DNA from: Demequinaceae bacterium UBA4004
GTDB taxonomy: Bacteria; Actinomycetota; Actinomycetes; Actinomycetales; Demequinaceae
DNA length: 30,194 nt
Assembly (NCBI GenBank): GCA_002384765.1
Contig: DGBM01000087.1
Location: forward strand, 228 to 30,421
Direction of reading: 5' to 3'
This document shows, piece after piece, positions 21,371 to 29,532 of the stretch (position 1 is its first letter; every line of letters starts with the position of its first letter). The position numbers and the translations under genes are program-made. Below the pieces are notes generated by a model, which worked only from the letters and a program-made list of their open reading frames with translations, had not been told where the DNA came from and ran no database searches.

Positions 21371-22204
21371 CTATCCTTCAGCCGCGCGTCCTTGGGGGCG
21401 GAAGAACTCGGCGATGCGGCGGGGAATCTCCGCCACCGCTGCCCTCACGCCCAGCTCCGGGTAGTCCTCCAGAGCCTCGATCGCTGCGTCGCGGCCCAAC
21501 TGCACGAGCGCGGGCAGGTCCGCCGTGACCCATTGAGAGCGCGTGCCGATGCGGGGGCGGATCATGGTGACATCGTCGCGGATCTCGAACTCGTGGACGC
21601 GGGGGCTCGTGCGCACGGACGGAAGGGCGTCCCACTCAGGAGCGAGCCGCACGCCGATCACGTGGCGTGCCCCCAACTCGAAGGTCGCCTCAAGCGGCAG
21701 GTTCTGAACGACACCCCCGTCGACCAACAGGTGACCGTGAATCCTGGCCGGTCGAAAAAGACCCGGGACCGAGACGGAGGCGCAAATGGCGTCGGCGACG
21801 GACCCGCTGTCGAGGAGGACCACCTCGCGCGTCACCAGGTCGGTCGCGACTGCGCCGAAGCGTAGGGGCAAGTTCTCGATCATGAGGTCTGGGCCGGCGA
21901 GGCGGTCGATGGTCTTGCGCAGGCCGCCGGTGTCGAGGATGCCCAGCCCTGGCGTGAAGGAGAATGTGCCAAAGTCGCCCCACGATGACCCCACCACGAT
22001 CTGTTCGAGCTCGTCGAGGTCGAAGCCCGCCGCGTAGGCGGCCCCGATGACCGCGCCCGCAGACGTACCCACCACGACATTCGGGTGGATGCCTCTGCTG
22101 GCGAGGATCTGAAGCACGCCGACATGCGCGGCGCCGAGCGCGCCGCCGCCTCCCAAGGCGAGACCGAGCAGCGGCTCGTAGCGAAGGTCCGGACTCTTGC
22201 CCAT
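21371..22204 (-). CDS. Patatin-like phospholipase family protein
   Basis: This 277-residue protein is a bacterial patatin-like serine hydrolase with a Ser-Asp dyad. The oxyanion glycines are at 18-21 (LALGGGGALGAAHVGVLQ). The nucleophile is S48 in VVVGTSAGAVIG. The second catalytic residue is D162 in LLVDGGVVQNLP. Short actinobacterial members of this type (RssA-like) have no signal peptide, and none is seen here, so the protein is probably cytosolic. The substrate is a lipid ester by family, unproven. The ATG lies 6 bases after a TACGAT -10 box (TACGATGGAGACATG), so transcription is likely leaderless; the GGAG is too close to act as a good ribosome site. It is separately promoted from the thymidine kinase gene upstream on the same strand. 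Confidence 0.92.
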   Translation of the reverse strand: MGKSPDLRYEPLLGLALGGGGALGAAHVGVLQILASRGIHPNVVVGTSAGAVIGAAYAAGFDLDELEQIVVGSSWGDFGTFSFTPGLGILDTGGLRKTIDRLAGPDLMIENLPLRFGAVATDLVTREVVLLDSGSVADAICASVSVPGLFRPARIHGHLLVDGGVVQNLPLEATFELGARHVIGVRLAPEWDALPSVRTSPRVHEFEIRDDVTMIRPRIGTRSQWVTADLPALVQLGRDAAIEALEDYPELGVRAAVAEIPRRIAEFFRPQGRAAEG

Positions 22205-22210
22205 GTCTCC

Positions 22211-22216
22211 ATCGTA
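22211..22216 (-). promoter_or_regulatory. -10 box of leaderless patatin-gene promoter
   Basis: On the minus strand TACGAT is followed by GGAGAC and ATG. The same GGAGAC spacer occurs at the phosphatase gene (27350) and, with an extra G, at doxX. Confidence 0.55.
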
Positions 22217-22244
22217 GGAACGCCAAGGTACCGGCGCTCGCGGA

Positions 22245-22835
22245 TCAGGCGTGCTGGACGGGTCCCACCTTGTCGATATAGCACCGCCCGCACAGCGACT
22301 CGTAGCTGGCCTGCTGACCGTCGATCGCCACCTGGGCGCCGTGGCTGACAAAGTGACCATCGATGCGGCGCGCGTTGAAGACCGCCTTGGCACCGCATCG
22401 GCAAATCGTCTTGAGTTCCTCGATGCTGTGGGCGATCTCGAGCAGCCGCAGGGAACCGGGGAAGGAGTGGGTCATGAAGTCGCCGCGCAAGCCATAGCAG
22501 AGCACTGGCACGCCGTGGGTGACGGCGACCACGAACGCCTCATCTACCTGGGAGGGCGTGAGGAACTGGGCTTCGTCGACAAAGACCGCGTCCGTCTGCC
22601 CCAGGGGACGATGCTCCTCCAGCGCGGCGATCAGCGAGGTGTCGTTCTGCAGGAGAACGTCCACGGCTCTCTCGATGCCCACGCGTGAGGAGACGGCGCG
22701 TCCCGCCTTGGTGTCCACGCCGGGCTTGACGAGCACGGGGTGCTGGTCGCGCTCCTCGTAGTTGTACGCGGCCGTCAGCAGCAGGGCCGACTTGCTCGAA
22801 TTCATCGCCCCGTAGCGGAAGTACAGCTTCGCCAT
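22245..22835 (-). CDS. tdk: Thymidine kinase
   Basis: This 196-residue type II thymidine kinase phosphorylates thymidine for salvage into dTTP. The P-loop is GAMNSSKSALLL (residues 9-20). The Walker B-like region is DAVFVDEAQFLTPSQVDEAF, with the catalytic Glu of DEAQF. The lasso/zinc region has CRCGAKAVFNARRIDG and, near the C-terminus, YESLCGRCYIDKVG. Together they supply the four Cys that hold structural zinc. The start ATG has GGAAGGA about 5 bases upstream, a normal ribosome site. The length matches the family (about 190-200). The gene lies 52 bases downstream of tRNA-Arg on the same strand, and the patatin gene follows. Confidence 0.96.
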   Translation of the reverse strand: MAKLYFRYGAMNSSKSALLLTAAYNYEERDQHPVLVKPGVDTKAGRAVSSRVGIERAVDVLLQNDTSLIAALEEHRPLGQTDAVFVDEAQFLTPSQVDEAFVVAVTHGVPVLCYGLRGDFMTHSFPGSLRLLEIAHSIEELKTICRCGAKAVFNARRIDGHFVSHGAQVAIDGQQASYESLCGRCYIDKVGPVQHA

Positions 22836-22887
22836 CGTGTTCCTTCCGGGCCGGTCGCGGGGCATGCACCGCTGAGAAGTCCGAGGG

Positions 22888-22960
22888 TGCCCCCGACAGG
22901 AGTCGAACCTGCGACCTACGGTACCGGAAACCGGCGCTCTATCCGCTGAGCTACGGGGGC
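22888..22960 (-). tRNA. tRNA-Arg (anticodon CCG)
   Basis: A full cloverleaf of 73 bases is present on the minus strand: acceptor GCCCCCG/CGGGGGC, D stem GCTC/GAGC, anticodon loop TTCCGGT with CCG at 34-36, a 5-base variable loop, and T arm GCAGG-TTCGACT-CCTGT. The anticodon stem has a C27-U43 mismatch and the T stem a G49-U65 wobble. The CCA end is not encoded (CCC follows). A minus-strand TACCCT about 30 bases upstream may be its -10 box. It reads Arg codon CGG and lies beside argS. Confidence 0.96.
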
Positions 22961-23073
22961 ATCGCGGGGCTCAGCCCCGCACCATGAAGGGTACCAGCGG
23001 GCCCGCTCAGGATTGGCGGGTTTGGAGGGGAGGCCACAACGGTTCTCGCACGCGGGGCGTTGGGTATGTATGA

Positions 23074-23340
23074 CACCCCGCTCCCGAGGCGGCGGGCTCC
23101 GTCGCCGGGGTCACGTTCGGCGAGGACTCGGTTCAGGTGCAGTTCGCGCCCGACCCGGGCTACGAGCACTACGCGGGCACGACGTTCGACATCCCCTTCT
23201 GGGCCGCCGCTATCGATGGCGAGACCGCCGTGGTGCTTGGCGACCTGGTTGCTGGCGACAGGATCAACGCGTGGACCGGCGCCTGCCGCGAGTCGTACCC
23301 CGTGCAGTGCGAGGTCGAGGCGGTCACCTCCGCCTCGTAG
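23074..23340 (+). pseudogene. 5'-truncated remnant of a small DUF3221/YobA-like protein
   Basis: In one frame between a TGA at 23071 and a TAG at 23338 lies a protein-like stretch of 88 codons (GSVAGVTFGEDSVQVQFAPD, then YAGTTFDIPFWAAAIDG, GDLVAGDRINAWTG, ACRESYPVQCEVEAV). The ending, GDRINAWTG followed by ESYPVQ, resembles the C-terminus of DUF3221/YobA-like proteins (GxxVxVW...ESYPxQ). No ATG start exists, and a GTG at 23137 has no ribosome site and would leave only the last 67 residues. The region just upstream (22961-23073) contains no recognisable gene. It is probably the tail of a lost gene. The family resemblance is from memory and moderate. Confidence 0.45.
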
Positions 23341-23409
23341 CACGACCCTCGGCCGAGGCCCGCACGGGCAACCGATCGCCGACGCATCGGCCATGGACCT
23401 ACGCGCCGA

Positions 23410-23415
23410 TAGACT
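23410..23415 (+). promoter_or_regulatory. -10 box of leaderless argS promoter
   Basis: TAGACT is followed by 6 bases and the argS GTG at 23422. There is no Shine-Dalgarno, so transcription likely starts at the GTG. Confidence 0.65.
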
Positions 23416-23421
23416 CAACGT

Positions 23422-25095
23422 GTGACTCCAGAAGAACTCTCCGCGACCATCGCCGTCTGCATCGAGGAGGGCATCGCCGCCGGCGAGATTGCCCTCACCA
23501 ACGAGGACGTGGTCGAGGTGCGCGTCGAGCGACCCAAGGTGAGGGAGCACGGGGACTGGGCCACCAACGTCGCGATGCAGTTGGCCAAGAAGGCCGGCAC
23601 GAACCCGCGCGCCTTCGCCGAGATCGTGGCTGCGCGGTTGCTGACCGTGGAGGGCATCGATGCGGCCGACGTCGCGGGCCCCGGGTTCCTCAACATTCGG
23701 CTCGCGGCGGGTGCGGCCGGCGAACTGGCGAGGTCGATCGTCCACGCTGGCAAGGACTTCGGCCGTGGCGAGTCCTTCGCGGGCGTTCACGTCAACGTGG
23801 AGTTCGTCTCGGCCAACCCCACCGGTCCCATTCACCTGGGCGGCACGCGCTGGGCCGCGGTAGGGGACTCGCTCAGTCGCTTGCTGGAATTCCACGGCGC
23901 GACGGTGACGCGCGAATACTACTTCAACGACCACGGTGTGCAGATCGACCGCTTTGCGGCGTCCCTGCTCGCGGCCATCAAGGGCGAGGATTCCCCCGAG
24001 GACGGCTACGGCGGCGCATACATCTTGGAGATCGCCGACCAGGTGCTTCAGGACGCGATGGAGGCCGGTGAGCGGAATCCGCTTGAGCTTCCCCATGACC
24101 AGGCGCTCGAGTTCTTCCGGGTGCGCGGCGTGCACCTCATGTTCGACCAGATCAAGGAGTCGCTGCACGACTTTGGCGTGGACTTTGACGTCTACTTCCA
24201 CGAGGACTCGCTACACAAGTCCGGCAAGGTCGAGCGCGCACTCGACCAGCTCAAGGAGTCGGGGTCGCTGTATGAGTCGGAAGGCGCCTGGTGGCTACGT
24301 TCCACCGACTTCGGTGACGAGAAGGACCGCGTGGTCATCAAGTCCGACGGCCACCCGGCCTACATCGCGGGAGACATCGCGTACATCCGGGACAAGCACG
24401 AGCGCGGCGCGCAACTGTGCATCTACCTGCTGGGCGCGGACCACCACGGCTACATCGCCCGTCTCAAGGCGGGCGCGGCCGCGCTGGGCTACAACCCGGA
24501 TTCGGTCGAGGTCATCATCGGCCAGATGGTGAACCTGGTGAAGGACGGCGCCCCCCTGCGCATGTCCAAGCGCGCCGGAACCGTGGTCACGATGGAGGAT
24601 CTCGTGGACGTCGTCGGCGTCGATGCGGCCCGGTATGCCCTGACCCGTTCCAGCGCGGATGCGACGCTCGATATCGATCTCGACGTGCTCGCGTCGGCAA
24701 CGAACGCCAACCCCGTGTTCTACGTGCAGTACGCCCACGCGCGCAGCGCCGGGGTGGCGCGCAACGCCGCGGAGTACGGAATGAGCAGGGACGAAGGCTT
24801 TGATGCCGCCTTGCTGACGCACGAGTCCGAGGCCGCACTACTGGGAGTGTTGGGCGAGTTTCCGCGCGTCGTCGCCCAGGCCGTCGACTTCCGGGAGCAG
24901 CACCGCGTGGCGCGCTACCTCGAGCGCCTCGCCTCCGCCTTCAACCAGTGGTACGACCGCACCCGCGTCACCCCGCAGGGGGATGAGCAGATCACGGACC
25001 TGCACCGCACGCGCCTGTGGCTCAACGACGCCACCGGGCAGGTGCTGCGCAACGGACTCGGGCTGCTGGGAGTCGGCGCCCCCGAAAGGATGTAG
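23422..25095 (+). CDS. argS: Arginyl-tRNA synthetase
   Basis: This 557-residue class I synthetase charges tRNA-Arg. The N-terminal additional domain (about 1-110) contains [20 protein letters not shown]. The HIGH signature is present as HLGG (residues 138-141, in [20 protein letters not shown]), a form common in Actinobacteria. The KMSKS equivalent is [20 protein letters not shown]. The anticodon-binding DALR domain includes [20 protein letters not shown] and [10 protein letters not shown]. It ends with [12 protein letters not shown]. The GTG start sits 6 bases after TAGACT. lysA starts 2 bases after its stop, so the two form an operon. A tRNA-Arg(CCG) gene lies divergently about 460 bases upstream, a linkage seen in other Actinobacteria. 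Confidence 0.97.
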   Translation: MTPEELSATIAVCIEEGIAAGEIALTNEDVVEVRVERPKVREHGDWATNVAMQLAKKAGTNPRAFAEIVAARLLTVEGIDAADVAGPGFLNIRLAAGAAGELARSIVHAGKDFGRGESFAGVHVNVEFVSANPTGPIHLGGTRWAAVGDSLSRLLEFHGATVTREYYFNDHGVQIDRFAASLLAAIKGEDSPEDGYGGAYILEIADQVLQDAMEAGERNPLELPHDQALEFFRVRGVHLMFDQIKESLHDFGVDFDVYFHEDSLHKSGKVERALDQLKESGSLYESEGAWWLRSTDFGDEKDRVVIKSDGHPAYIAGDIAYIRDKHERGAQLCIYLLGADHHGYIARLKAGAAALGYNPDSVEVIIGQMVNLVKDGAPLRMSKRAGTVVTMEDLVDVVGVDAARYALTRSSADATLDIDLDVLASATNANPVFYVQYAHARSAGVARNAAEYGMSRDEGFDAALLTHESEAALLGVLGEFPRVVAQAVDFREQHRVARYLERLASAFNQWYDRTRVTPQGDEQITDLHRTRLWLNDATGQVLRNGLGLLGVGAPERM

Positions 25096-25097
25096 TT

Positions 25098-26429
25098 GTG
25101 GCCGTGTGGTCTCAGAGCGTGGCGCGCGCCGACGACGGCGCGCTCGCCGTGGGCGGCTGCGACGCGCGCGCGCTTGCCGCCGAGCACGGCACCCCGCTGT
25201 ACGTGGTGGATGAGGCCGACTTCCGAGCCCGCGCGCGTGGCTTTCGCGAACACTTCGCGGCCGCGTTCGCTCGCCACGGCGCCCAGTGCGACGTGTTCTA
25301 CGCGTCGAAGGCGTTGCTGAGCTCGCAGATCGCTTCTTGGGTTCTCGACGAGGGCCTGGGGGTGGACGTTGCCAGCGGGGGCGAGCTTGCGCTCGCCCTG
25401 CGCGGAGGCGTGCCAGGGGGGCGGATCACGCTGCACGGCAACAACAAGTCCGATGCCGAACTGATCCGCGCGCTCGAGGTGGGTGTGGGGCGCATCGTCG
25501 TGGATTCGATGACCGAGATCGAGGTGCTGGGCGCGCTGGCGGCTGCGGCGGGCGTCGTGGCGCCCGTGCTGGTGCGCGTGACCACCGGGGTGCACGCGGG
25601 TGGACACGAGCACATCGCCACCAGCCACGAGGACCAGAAGTTTGGCCTGTCACTCGCGACCGGTGCGGCGCTCGACGCGCTACGCGCGGTGCACGTGTCG
25701 CCGCGCCTCGAACTGCGCGGAATTCACACGCACATCGGCAGCCAGATCCTGTCGGTAGATGCCTTCAAGGATTCGGCCGAACGGATGCTGCGCCTCCGTG
25801 CCGACTTCGCCGTCGAGACCGGCTACGAGATGCCCGAGGTGGACCTCGGCGGCGGCTACGCGATCGCCTACACGCCCGAGTCCGAGTCGATGGACGTGGA
25901 GAGGGCCTCACGTGCAATCGCCGACGTCGTGGCCCAGGGCGTCGAGGCGGCGGGGGCTGGTTGGCCGCACATCTCGATCGAGCCCGGCCGGGCGATCGCC
26001 GGACCCGCCGGCATGACCCTCTACACCGTGGGCGTCACCAAGGACGTCGCACTGGACGGTGGCGGCTCGCGGCAGTACGTCGCGGTCGACGGCGGCATGA
26101 GCGACAACATGCGCACCATCACCTATGGCGCCGAGTACACGGCGGCCCTGGCCAATCGACACTCCGGTGCGCCGCCCGTGCTGTCTCGCGTGGTCGGCAA
26201 GCATTGCGAGTCCGGCGACATCGTGGTGCGCGATGTGGACCTGCCGTCCGACATTGCGCGCGGCGACCTGCTCGCCGTGCCGGCGACGGGCGCCTATGGC
26301 CGCGTCATGGCGAGCAACTACAACTCGGTGCTACGACCCGCGGTGGTCGCGGTGCGCGACGGTCGGTCCCGCGTGCTGATTCGCCGCGACACCATGGCGG
26401 ATCTGCTCGATTGGGACGTCCCGCTGTAG
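25098..26429 (+). CDS. lysA: Diaminopimelate decarboxylase
   Basis: This 443-residue PLP enzyme makes lysine from meso-diaminopimelate. The PLP lysine is K71 in DVFYASKALLSS. Other landmarks are HEDQKFGLSL, GIHTHIGSQIL (phosphate and His contacts), VDLGGGYAIAYTP (glycine-rich loop), ISIEPGRAIAG, and VGKHCESGDIVV with the conserved Cys from the partner subunit. The GTG at 25098 is chosen because AAAGGA lies 7 bases upstream and the gene begins 2 bases after the argS TAG. A frame running further back overlaps argS and is rejected. In many Actinobacteria hom follows directly; here three unrelated genes intervene. Confidence 0.96.
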   Translation: MAVWSQSVARADDGALAVGGCDARALAAEHGTPLYVVDEADFRARARGFREHFAAAFARHGAQCDVFYASKALLSSQIASWVLDEGLGVDVASGGELALALRGGVPGGRITLHGNNKSDAELIRALEVGVGRIVVDSMTEIEVLGALAAAAGVVAPVLVRVTTGVHAGGHEHIATSHEDQKFGLSLATGAALDALRAVHVSPRLELRGIHTHIGSQILSVDAFKDSAERMLRLRADFAVETGYEMPEVDLGGGYAIAYTPESESMDVERASRAIADVVAQGVEAAGAGWPHISIEPGRAIAGPAGMTLYTVGVTKDVALDGGGSRQYVAVDGGMSDNMRTITYGAEYTAALANRHSGAPPVLSRVVGKHCESGDIVVRDVDLPSDIARGDLLAVPATGAYGRVMASNYNSVLRPAVVAVRDGRSRVLIRRDTMADLLDWDVPL

Positions 26430-26561
26430 CGACTCCCTCGCTGCATCGTCCCTGATAGACGGTCTTGCGGGCCGATCTTGGAACACTGACGCACGGCCTT
26501 CCGTTCCCGTATGTAGGTGGTCAATGCCGCCGAGTTGGACACATGAACGGGAGTGATACCC

Positions 26562-26771
26562 ATGAGCGAGTCCGATAGGGAAAACCAAGAAGTCCACGAG
26601 GGCACCAAGACCCTTCTCAACATCGCCGACGAGGTGGAGCGCGAGCGCCAGCGGCGCGGCCGGAGTGAATTCGACGGACCCGACGAGCCTGAAGAGCAGG
26701 CGATGTCAGACGCCGCGGCATTCTCCGAGGACAACCCCGACATCGATGCCGACACCCGAGAGGATCACTAG
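26562..26771 (+). CDS. Small acidic hydrophilic protein of unknown function
   Basis: This 69-residue protein is very charged and has no hydrophobic segment (MSESDRENQEVHEGTKTLLN, IADEVERERQRRGRSEFDG, then PDEPEEQAMSDAAAFSEDNP). The first half may form a helix and the Asp/Glu-rich end is probably disordered. GGGAG about 8 bases before the ATG at 26562 supports expression; a GTG three codons earlier is an alternative. I recognise no family. The upstream 130 bases (26430-26561) show no obvious promoter. It faces the phosphatase gene convergently. Because the sequence has normal codon use and a ribosome site it is probably real. Confidence 0.65.
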   Translation: MSESDRENQEVHEGTKTLLNIADEVERERQRRGRSEFDGPDEPEEQAMSDAAAFSEDNPDIDADTREDH

Positions 26772-26801
26772 TCGGGAGCGCACCATGCCGGCGCCGCTAC
26801 G

Positions 26802-27350
26802 CTAGTTCAGGTCTGCCCACGCGGTGAGAGCGGACAACGCCTCGACGATTTCTGCCATGACCCGGTCATAGGTGGCTTGGTCGCGCGACCAGGGGTCGTC
26901 GAGGCTACGCAGCGGAGCGGGATCTCTCTCCTGTATTGCGGCGAGTGCCGCGATGGCGCCACGCAGGCGCTCGCGGGGATCCGCGCCGTGCGGAGTTTCT
27001 GCCTGCGCCGCCAACTCTGCTGCCTGCTTGAGGCCGAACACGTGACCGGGCAGTTCGCCCACTTCCCGCTGTATCCAGCGGGCGTGGCTTTCCGTGGCGA
27101 CCAGCACGAGATCCGCGCGGGCGACCATCCGCGCCGTGAGTTGAGTCGGCCGATGCCTTGGCAACGTCAGGCCGTACGCGGCGGCTGCGCGTCGCATCTG
27201 AGGGGTGGCGTCCATTCCGGTCTCTGCGGAGATTCCGGCTGAGGTCACCTCGGCCGCATCGGCCCACTCGCGCGCCGCAAGGTAGTGCATCGCGGGGGAG
27301 CGACAGATGTTCCCGGTGCACACCATGAGGACTCTCGCGCGGTCAGCCAT
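26802..27350 (-). CDS. Low-molecular-weight protein-tyrosine-phosphatase family protein
   Basis: This 182-residue protein has the LMW-PTP P-loop C-x5-R-S as VCTGNICRSPAM, with C11 the nucleophile and R17 the phosphate-binding Arg. The general-acid loop appears near the end as LDDPWSRDQATYDRV, with the DP typical of the family. The middle contains ADLVLVATESHARWI, also family-like. Members dephosphorylate protein tyrosines, often in exopolysaccharide control or signalling; some are arsenate reductases, but the arsenate-specific Cys pattern is not evident. The ATG at 27350 is 6 bases after a TAGGCT -10 box (TAGGCTGGAGACATG), so it is likely leaderless. It is divergent from the MBL gene and not part of the amino acid operons around it. 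Confidence 0.9.
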   Translation of the reverse strand: MADRARVLMVCTGNICRSPAMHYLAAREWADAAEVTSAGISAETGMDATPQMRRAAAAYGLTLPRHRPTQLTARMVARADLVLVATESHARWIQREVGELPGHVFGLKQAAELAAQAETPHGADPRERLRGAIAALAAIQERDPAPLRSLDDPWSRDQATYDRVMAEIVEALSALTAWADLN

Positions 27351-27356
27351 GTCTCC

Positions 27357-27362
27357 AGCCTA
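27357..27362 (-). promoter_or_regulatory. -10 box of leaderless phosphatase-gene promoter
   Basis: On the minus strand TAGGCT is followed by GGAGAC and ATG, as at the patatin gene. Confidence 0.6.
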
Positions 27363-27402
27363 AGGCCCCAAAACGCGGTGCTCGTTGTGTCAGGATCGAC
27401 GC

Positions 27403-28167
27403 ATGAACGCACCCGTGAAACTCACACTGATCGGCGGCCCCACGGTCGCGCTGCACTACGCGGGCCTCACCGTGCTCACCGACCCGACCTTCGACCCGCC
27501 CGGCCCGCACAGCGGTCTCAGCAAGACCGAAGGGCCGGCCCTCACCGCCGAGCAGGTGGGTCCCGTTGACCTCGCGTTGGTGTCGCACGACCACCACCCC
27601 GACAATCTCGACGATGCTGGCAAGGAAGTGGCACGTGGCGCCTCCCTCGCGCTGACCACCATGAGGGGGTCGGAGCGAGTTCCCGGCCTGGTGGGGATGC
27701 GTCCCGGCGACACGCGCGTCGTGACGGGCAGGCACGACATCACCGTAACGGCCGCGGCGGCCCAACATGGGCCGCGCCACGTCGCCCCGCACACGGGTCC
27801 CGTCATCGGCTTCGTGCTACGGGCCCAGGGGTGGCCCACGGTGTACTTTTCCGGCGACAACTCATCCGTGGCGGTCGCCGGTCGCATCGCCGCCGATCAC
27901 CCAGACGTCACGATCGCGTTGCTGTGCATGGGGTCCGCCAAGGTGGCCAACCGCGGCACGGCGCCGCTCACGCTCGACGCGTCCCGAGCCGCGCGCGTGG
28001 CGGCGTTCTGGCCCGACGCCACGATCGTTCCCATCCACGTGGACGGTTGGGCTCACTTCACCGAGCAGCGCGTCGTTGCGGTGGCTGGGCTTGCGCGCCG
28101 GGGCCTGGGCAACCGCGTGGTGGACCTGCCGCGCGGCATCGACACCGAGGTGGGCGGCCGAGCCTGA
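27403..28167 (+). CDS. MBL-fold metallo-hydrolase (UlaG-like)
   Basis: This 254-residue protein has the metallo-beta-lactamase fold of the UlaG-like group. The opening is LTLIGGPTVALHYAGLTVLT and DPTFDPPG. The metal motif is LVSHDHHPDNLDDAG (H-x-H-x-x-D type). AAQHGPRHV supplies another His, VYFSGDNSSV the bridging Asp, and VPIHVDGWAHFTE a late His. Such enzymes hydrolyse varied esters or lactones; the substrate is not evident. The ATG at 27403 has AGGA about 7 bases upstream. CAGGAT-N6-ATG also fits a weak leaderless -10. A GTG six codons upstream is less likely. The gene is divergent from the phosphatase and precedes hom by 67 bases. Confidence 0.88.
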   Translation: MNAPVKLTLIGGPTVALHYAGLTVLTDPTFDPPGPHSGLSKTEGPALTAEQVGPVDLALVSHDHHPDNLDDAGKEVARGASLALTTMRGSERVPGLVGMRPGDTRVVTGRHDITVTAAAAQHGPRHVAPHTGPVIGFVLRAQGWPTVYFSGDNSSVAVAGRIAADHPDVTIALLCMGSAKVANRGTAPLTLDASRAARVAAFWPDATIVPIHVDGWAHFTEQRVVAVAGLARRGLGNRVVDLPRGIDTEVGGRA

Positions 28168-28222
28168 TCAGCGTCGGCCCGGACAGCACCCTGTGGCGCC
28201 CGGTTGCGGGGCGCGCCTCGGC

Positions 28223-28228
28223 TAGGCT
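28223..28228 (+). promoter_or_regulatory. -10 box of leaderless hom-thrC promoter
   Basis: TAGGCT is followed by GGGCGC and the hom GTG at 28235. No Shine-Dalgarno is seen. This gives hom-thrC its own promoter, separate from argS-lysA. Confidence 0.6.
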
Positions 28229-28234
28229 GGGCGC

Positions 28235-29530
28235 GTGTCTGAGCCAGCGAAGCCCGTAAAGATCGCCCTGTTCGGTCCCGGAACGGTCGGTACCCAAGTG
28301 GTGCGGCTGCTGACGGAGAACCGGGGCGATCTGGAGCAACGTGTCGGCGCTCCCATCGAGATCGCCGGCATCTACGTGCGCGACACCTCCGCGCCGCGCG
28401 ACGCCGTGATCGACCCCGCCCTGCTGACGTCCGATGCGCACGCCCTGATTGATGACGCGGACCTGGTGGTCGAACTCATAGGCGGCATCGAGCCCGCGCG
28501 CAGTTTCATGCTGGAGTCGATCGGAGCGGGCGCCGCCGTGGTCACGGCCAACAAGGCGCTGCTGGCGGCCCACGGCCCCGAGCTGTTCGAGGCCGCCGAC
28601 GCGGCCAACGTCGACCTCTACTTCGAGGCTGCGGTGGCCGGTGCCATCCCGATCATTCGCCCCGTGCGCGAGTCCCTCGCGGGCGACCATGTGAAGCGCA
28701 TCCTGGGCATCGTCAACGGCACCACCAACTACGTGCTCGACCAGATGACCACCAACGCGCTCGATTACGACGTCGCGGTCAAGCAGGCGCAAGACCTCGG
28801 CTATGCGGAGGCCGACCCCACTGCCGACGTCGAGGGGCACGATGCCGCCGCCAAGGCCGCCATCCTCGCCTCGCTCGCGTTCCATCAGCGGGTTCACCTG
28901 GACGACGTGTACTGCGAGGGCATCACCGCGATCACCGCGGACGACGTGGCGGCGGCCGCCGAGGCGGGTCACGTCATCAAGCTGCTCGCGATCGTGGAGC
29001 GCACCGCGCAGGGCGTCACCGCCAAGGTGCATCCCGCACTCGTGCCGCTGGAGCACCCGCTCGCGGGAGTCCACGGCGCCTTCAACGCCGTCTTCGTCGA
29101 GGCCGAGGCCGCGGGCGAACTCATGTTCTACGGCCAGGGCGCGGGCGGCACTCCCACGGCGTCGGCCGTGTTGGGCGACATCGTCTCGGCGGCGAGGCAC
29201 ATCGCCCAGGGGGGACGCGGGCCGCGCGAGTCCCACTACGCCGACCTTCCCGTGCTTCCCATCGAGGCCTCGAACTCGCGTTTCCAGCTGCGCATGACCG
29301 TGCACGACGAGCCGGGCGTGCTCGCCGGCATCGCCAGCACCCTCGCGCAGCGTGGCGTGTCGATCGAGGCGGTTCGACAGAAGGCGGCGAGCGCCGACAC
29401 CGGCCTGGCTACCATCGTGATCTCGACGCATCGCGCCCCCGAGGCCGACGTTGCGAAGGTGCTCGACGCACTGCGCGCCTCGGACGCCGTGACCGAGATT
29501 CGTTCCGTCCTCCGGATTGAAGGAGAGTAG
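28235..29530 (+). CDS. hom: Homoserine dehydrogenase
   Basis: This 431-residue enzyme reduces aspartate semialdehyde to homoserine, the branch point to threonine and methionine. The Rossmann loop is [36 protein letters not shown] and [13 protein letters not shown] are in the NAD domain. The catalytic region holds [20 protein letters not shown] and [16 protein letters not shown], then [22 protein letters not shown]-terminal ACT domain (about 347-425, [20 protein letters not shown]) is the usual site of threonine feedback inhibition. The GTG start lies 6 bases after TAGGCT. thrC begins 2 bases after its stop, so they form an operon. Confidence 0.97.
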   Translation: MSEPAKPVKIALFGPGTVGTQVVRLLTENRGDLEQRVGAPIEIAGIYVRDTSAPRDAVIDPALLTSDAHALIDDADLVVELIGGIEPARSFMLESIGAGAAVVTANKALLAAHGPELFEAADAANVDLYFEAAVAGAIPIIRPVRESLAGDHVKRILGIVNGTTNYVLDQMTTNALDYDVAVKQAQDLGYAEADPTADVEGHDAAAKAAILASLAFHQRVHLDDVYCEGITAITADDVAAAAEAGHVIKLLAIVERTAQGVTAKVHPALVPLEHPLAGVHGAFNAVFVEAEAAGELMFYGQGAGGTPTASAVLGDIVSAARHIAQGGRGPRESHYADLPVLPIEASNSRFQLRMTVHDEPGVLAGIASTLAQRGVSIEAVRQKAASADTGLATIVISTHRAPEADVAKVLDALRASDAVTEIRSVLRIEGE

Positions 29531-29532
29531 TT

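Noticed and set aside
23060..23425. A 121-residue plus-strand frame overlapping the remnant
   Set aside because: Arg/Ser/Pro-rich shadow composition; the protein-like signal is in the neighbouring frame.
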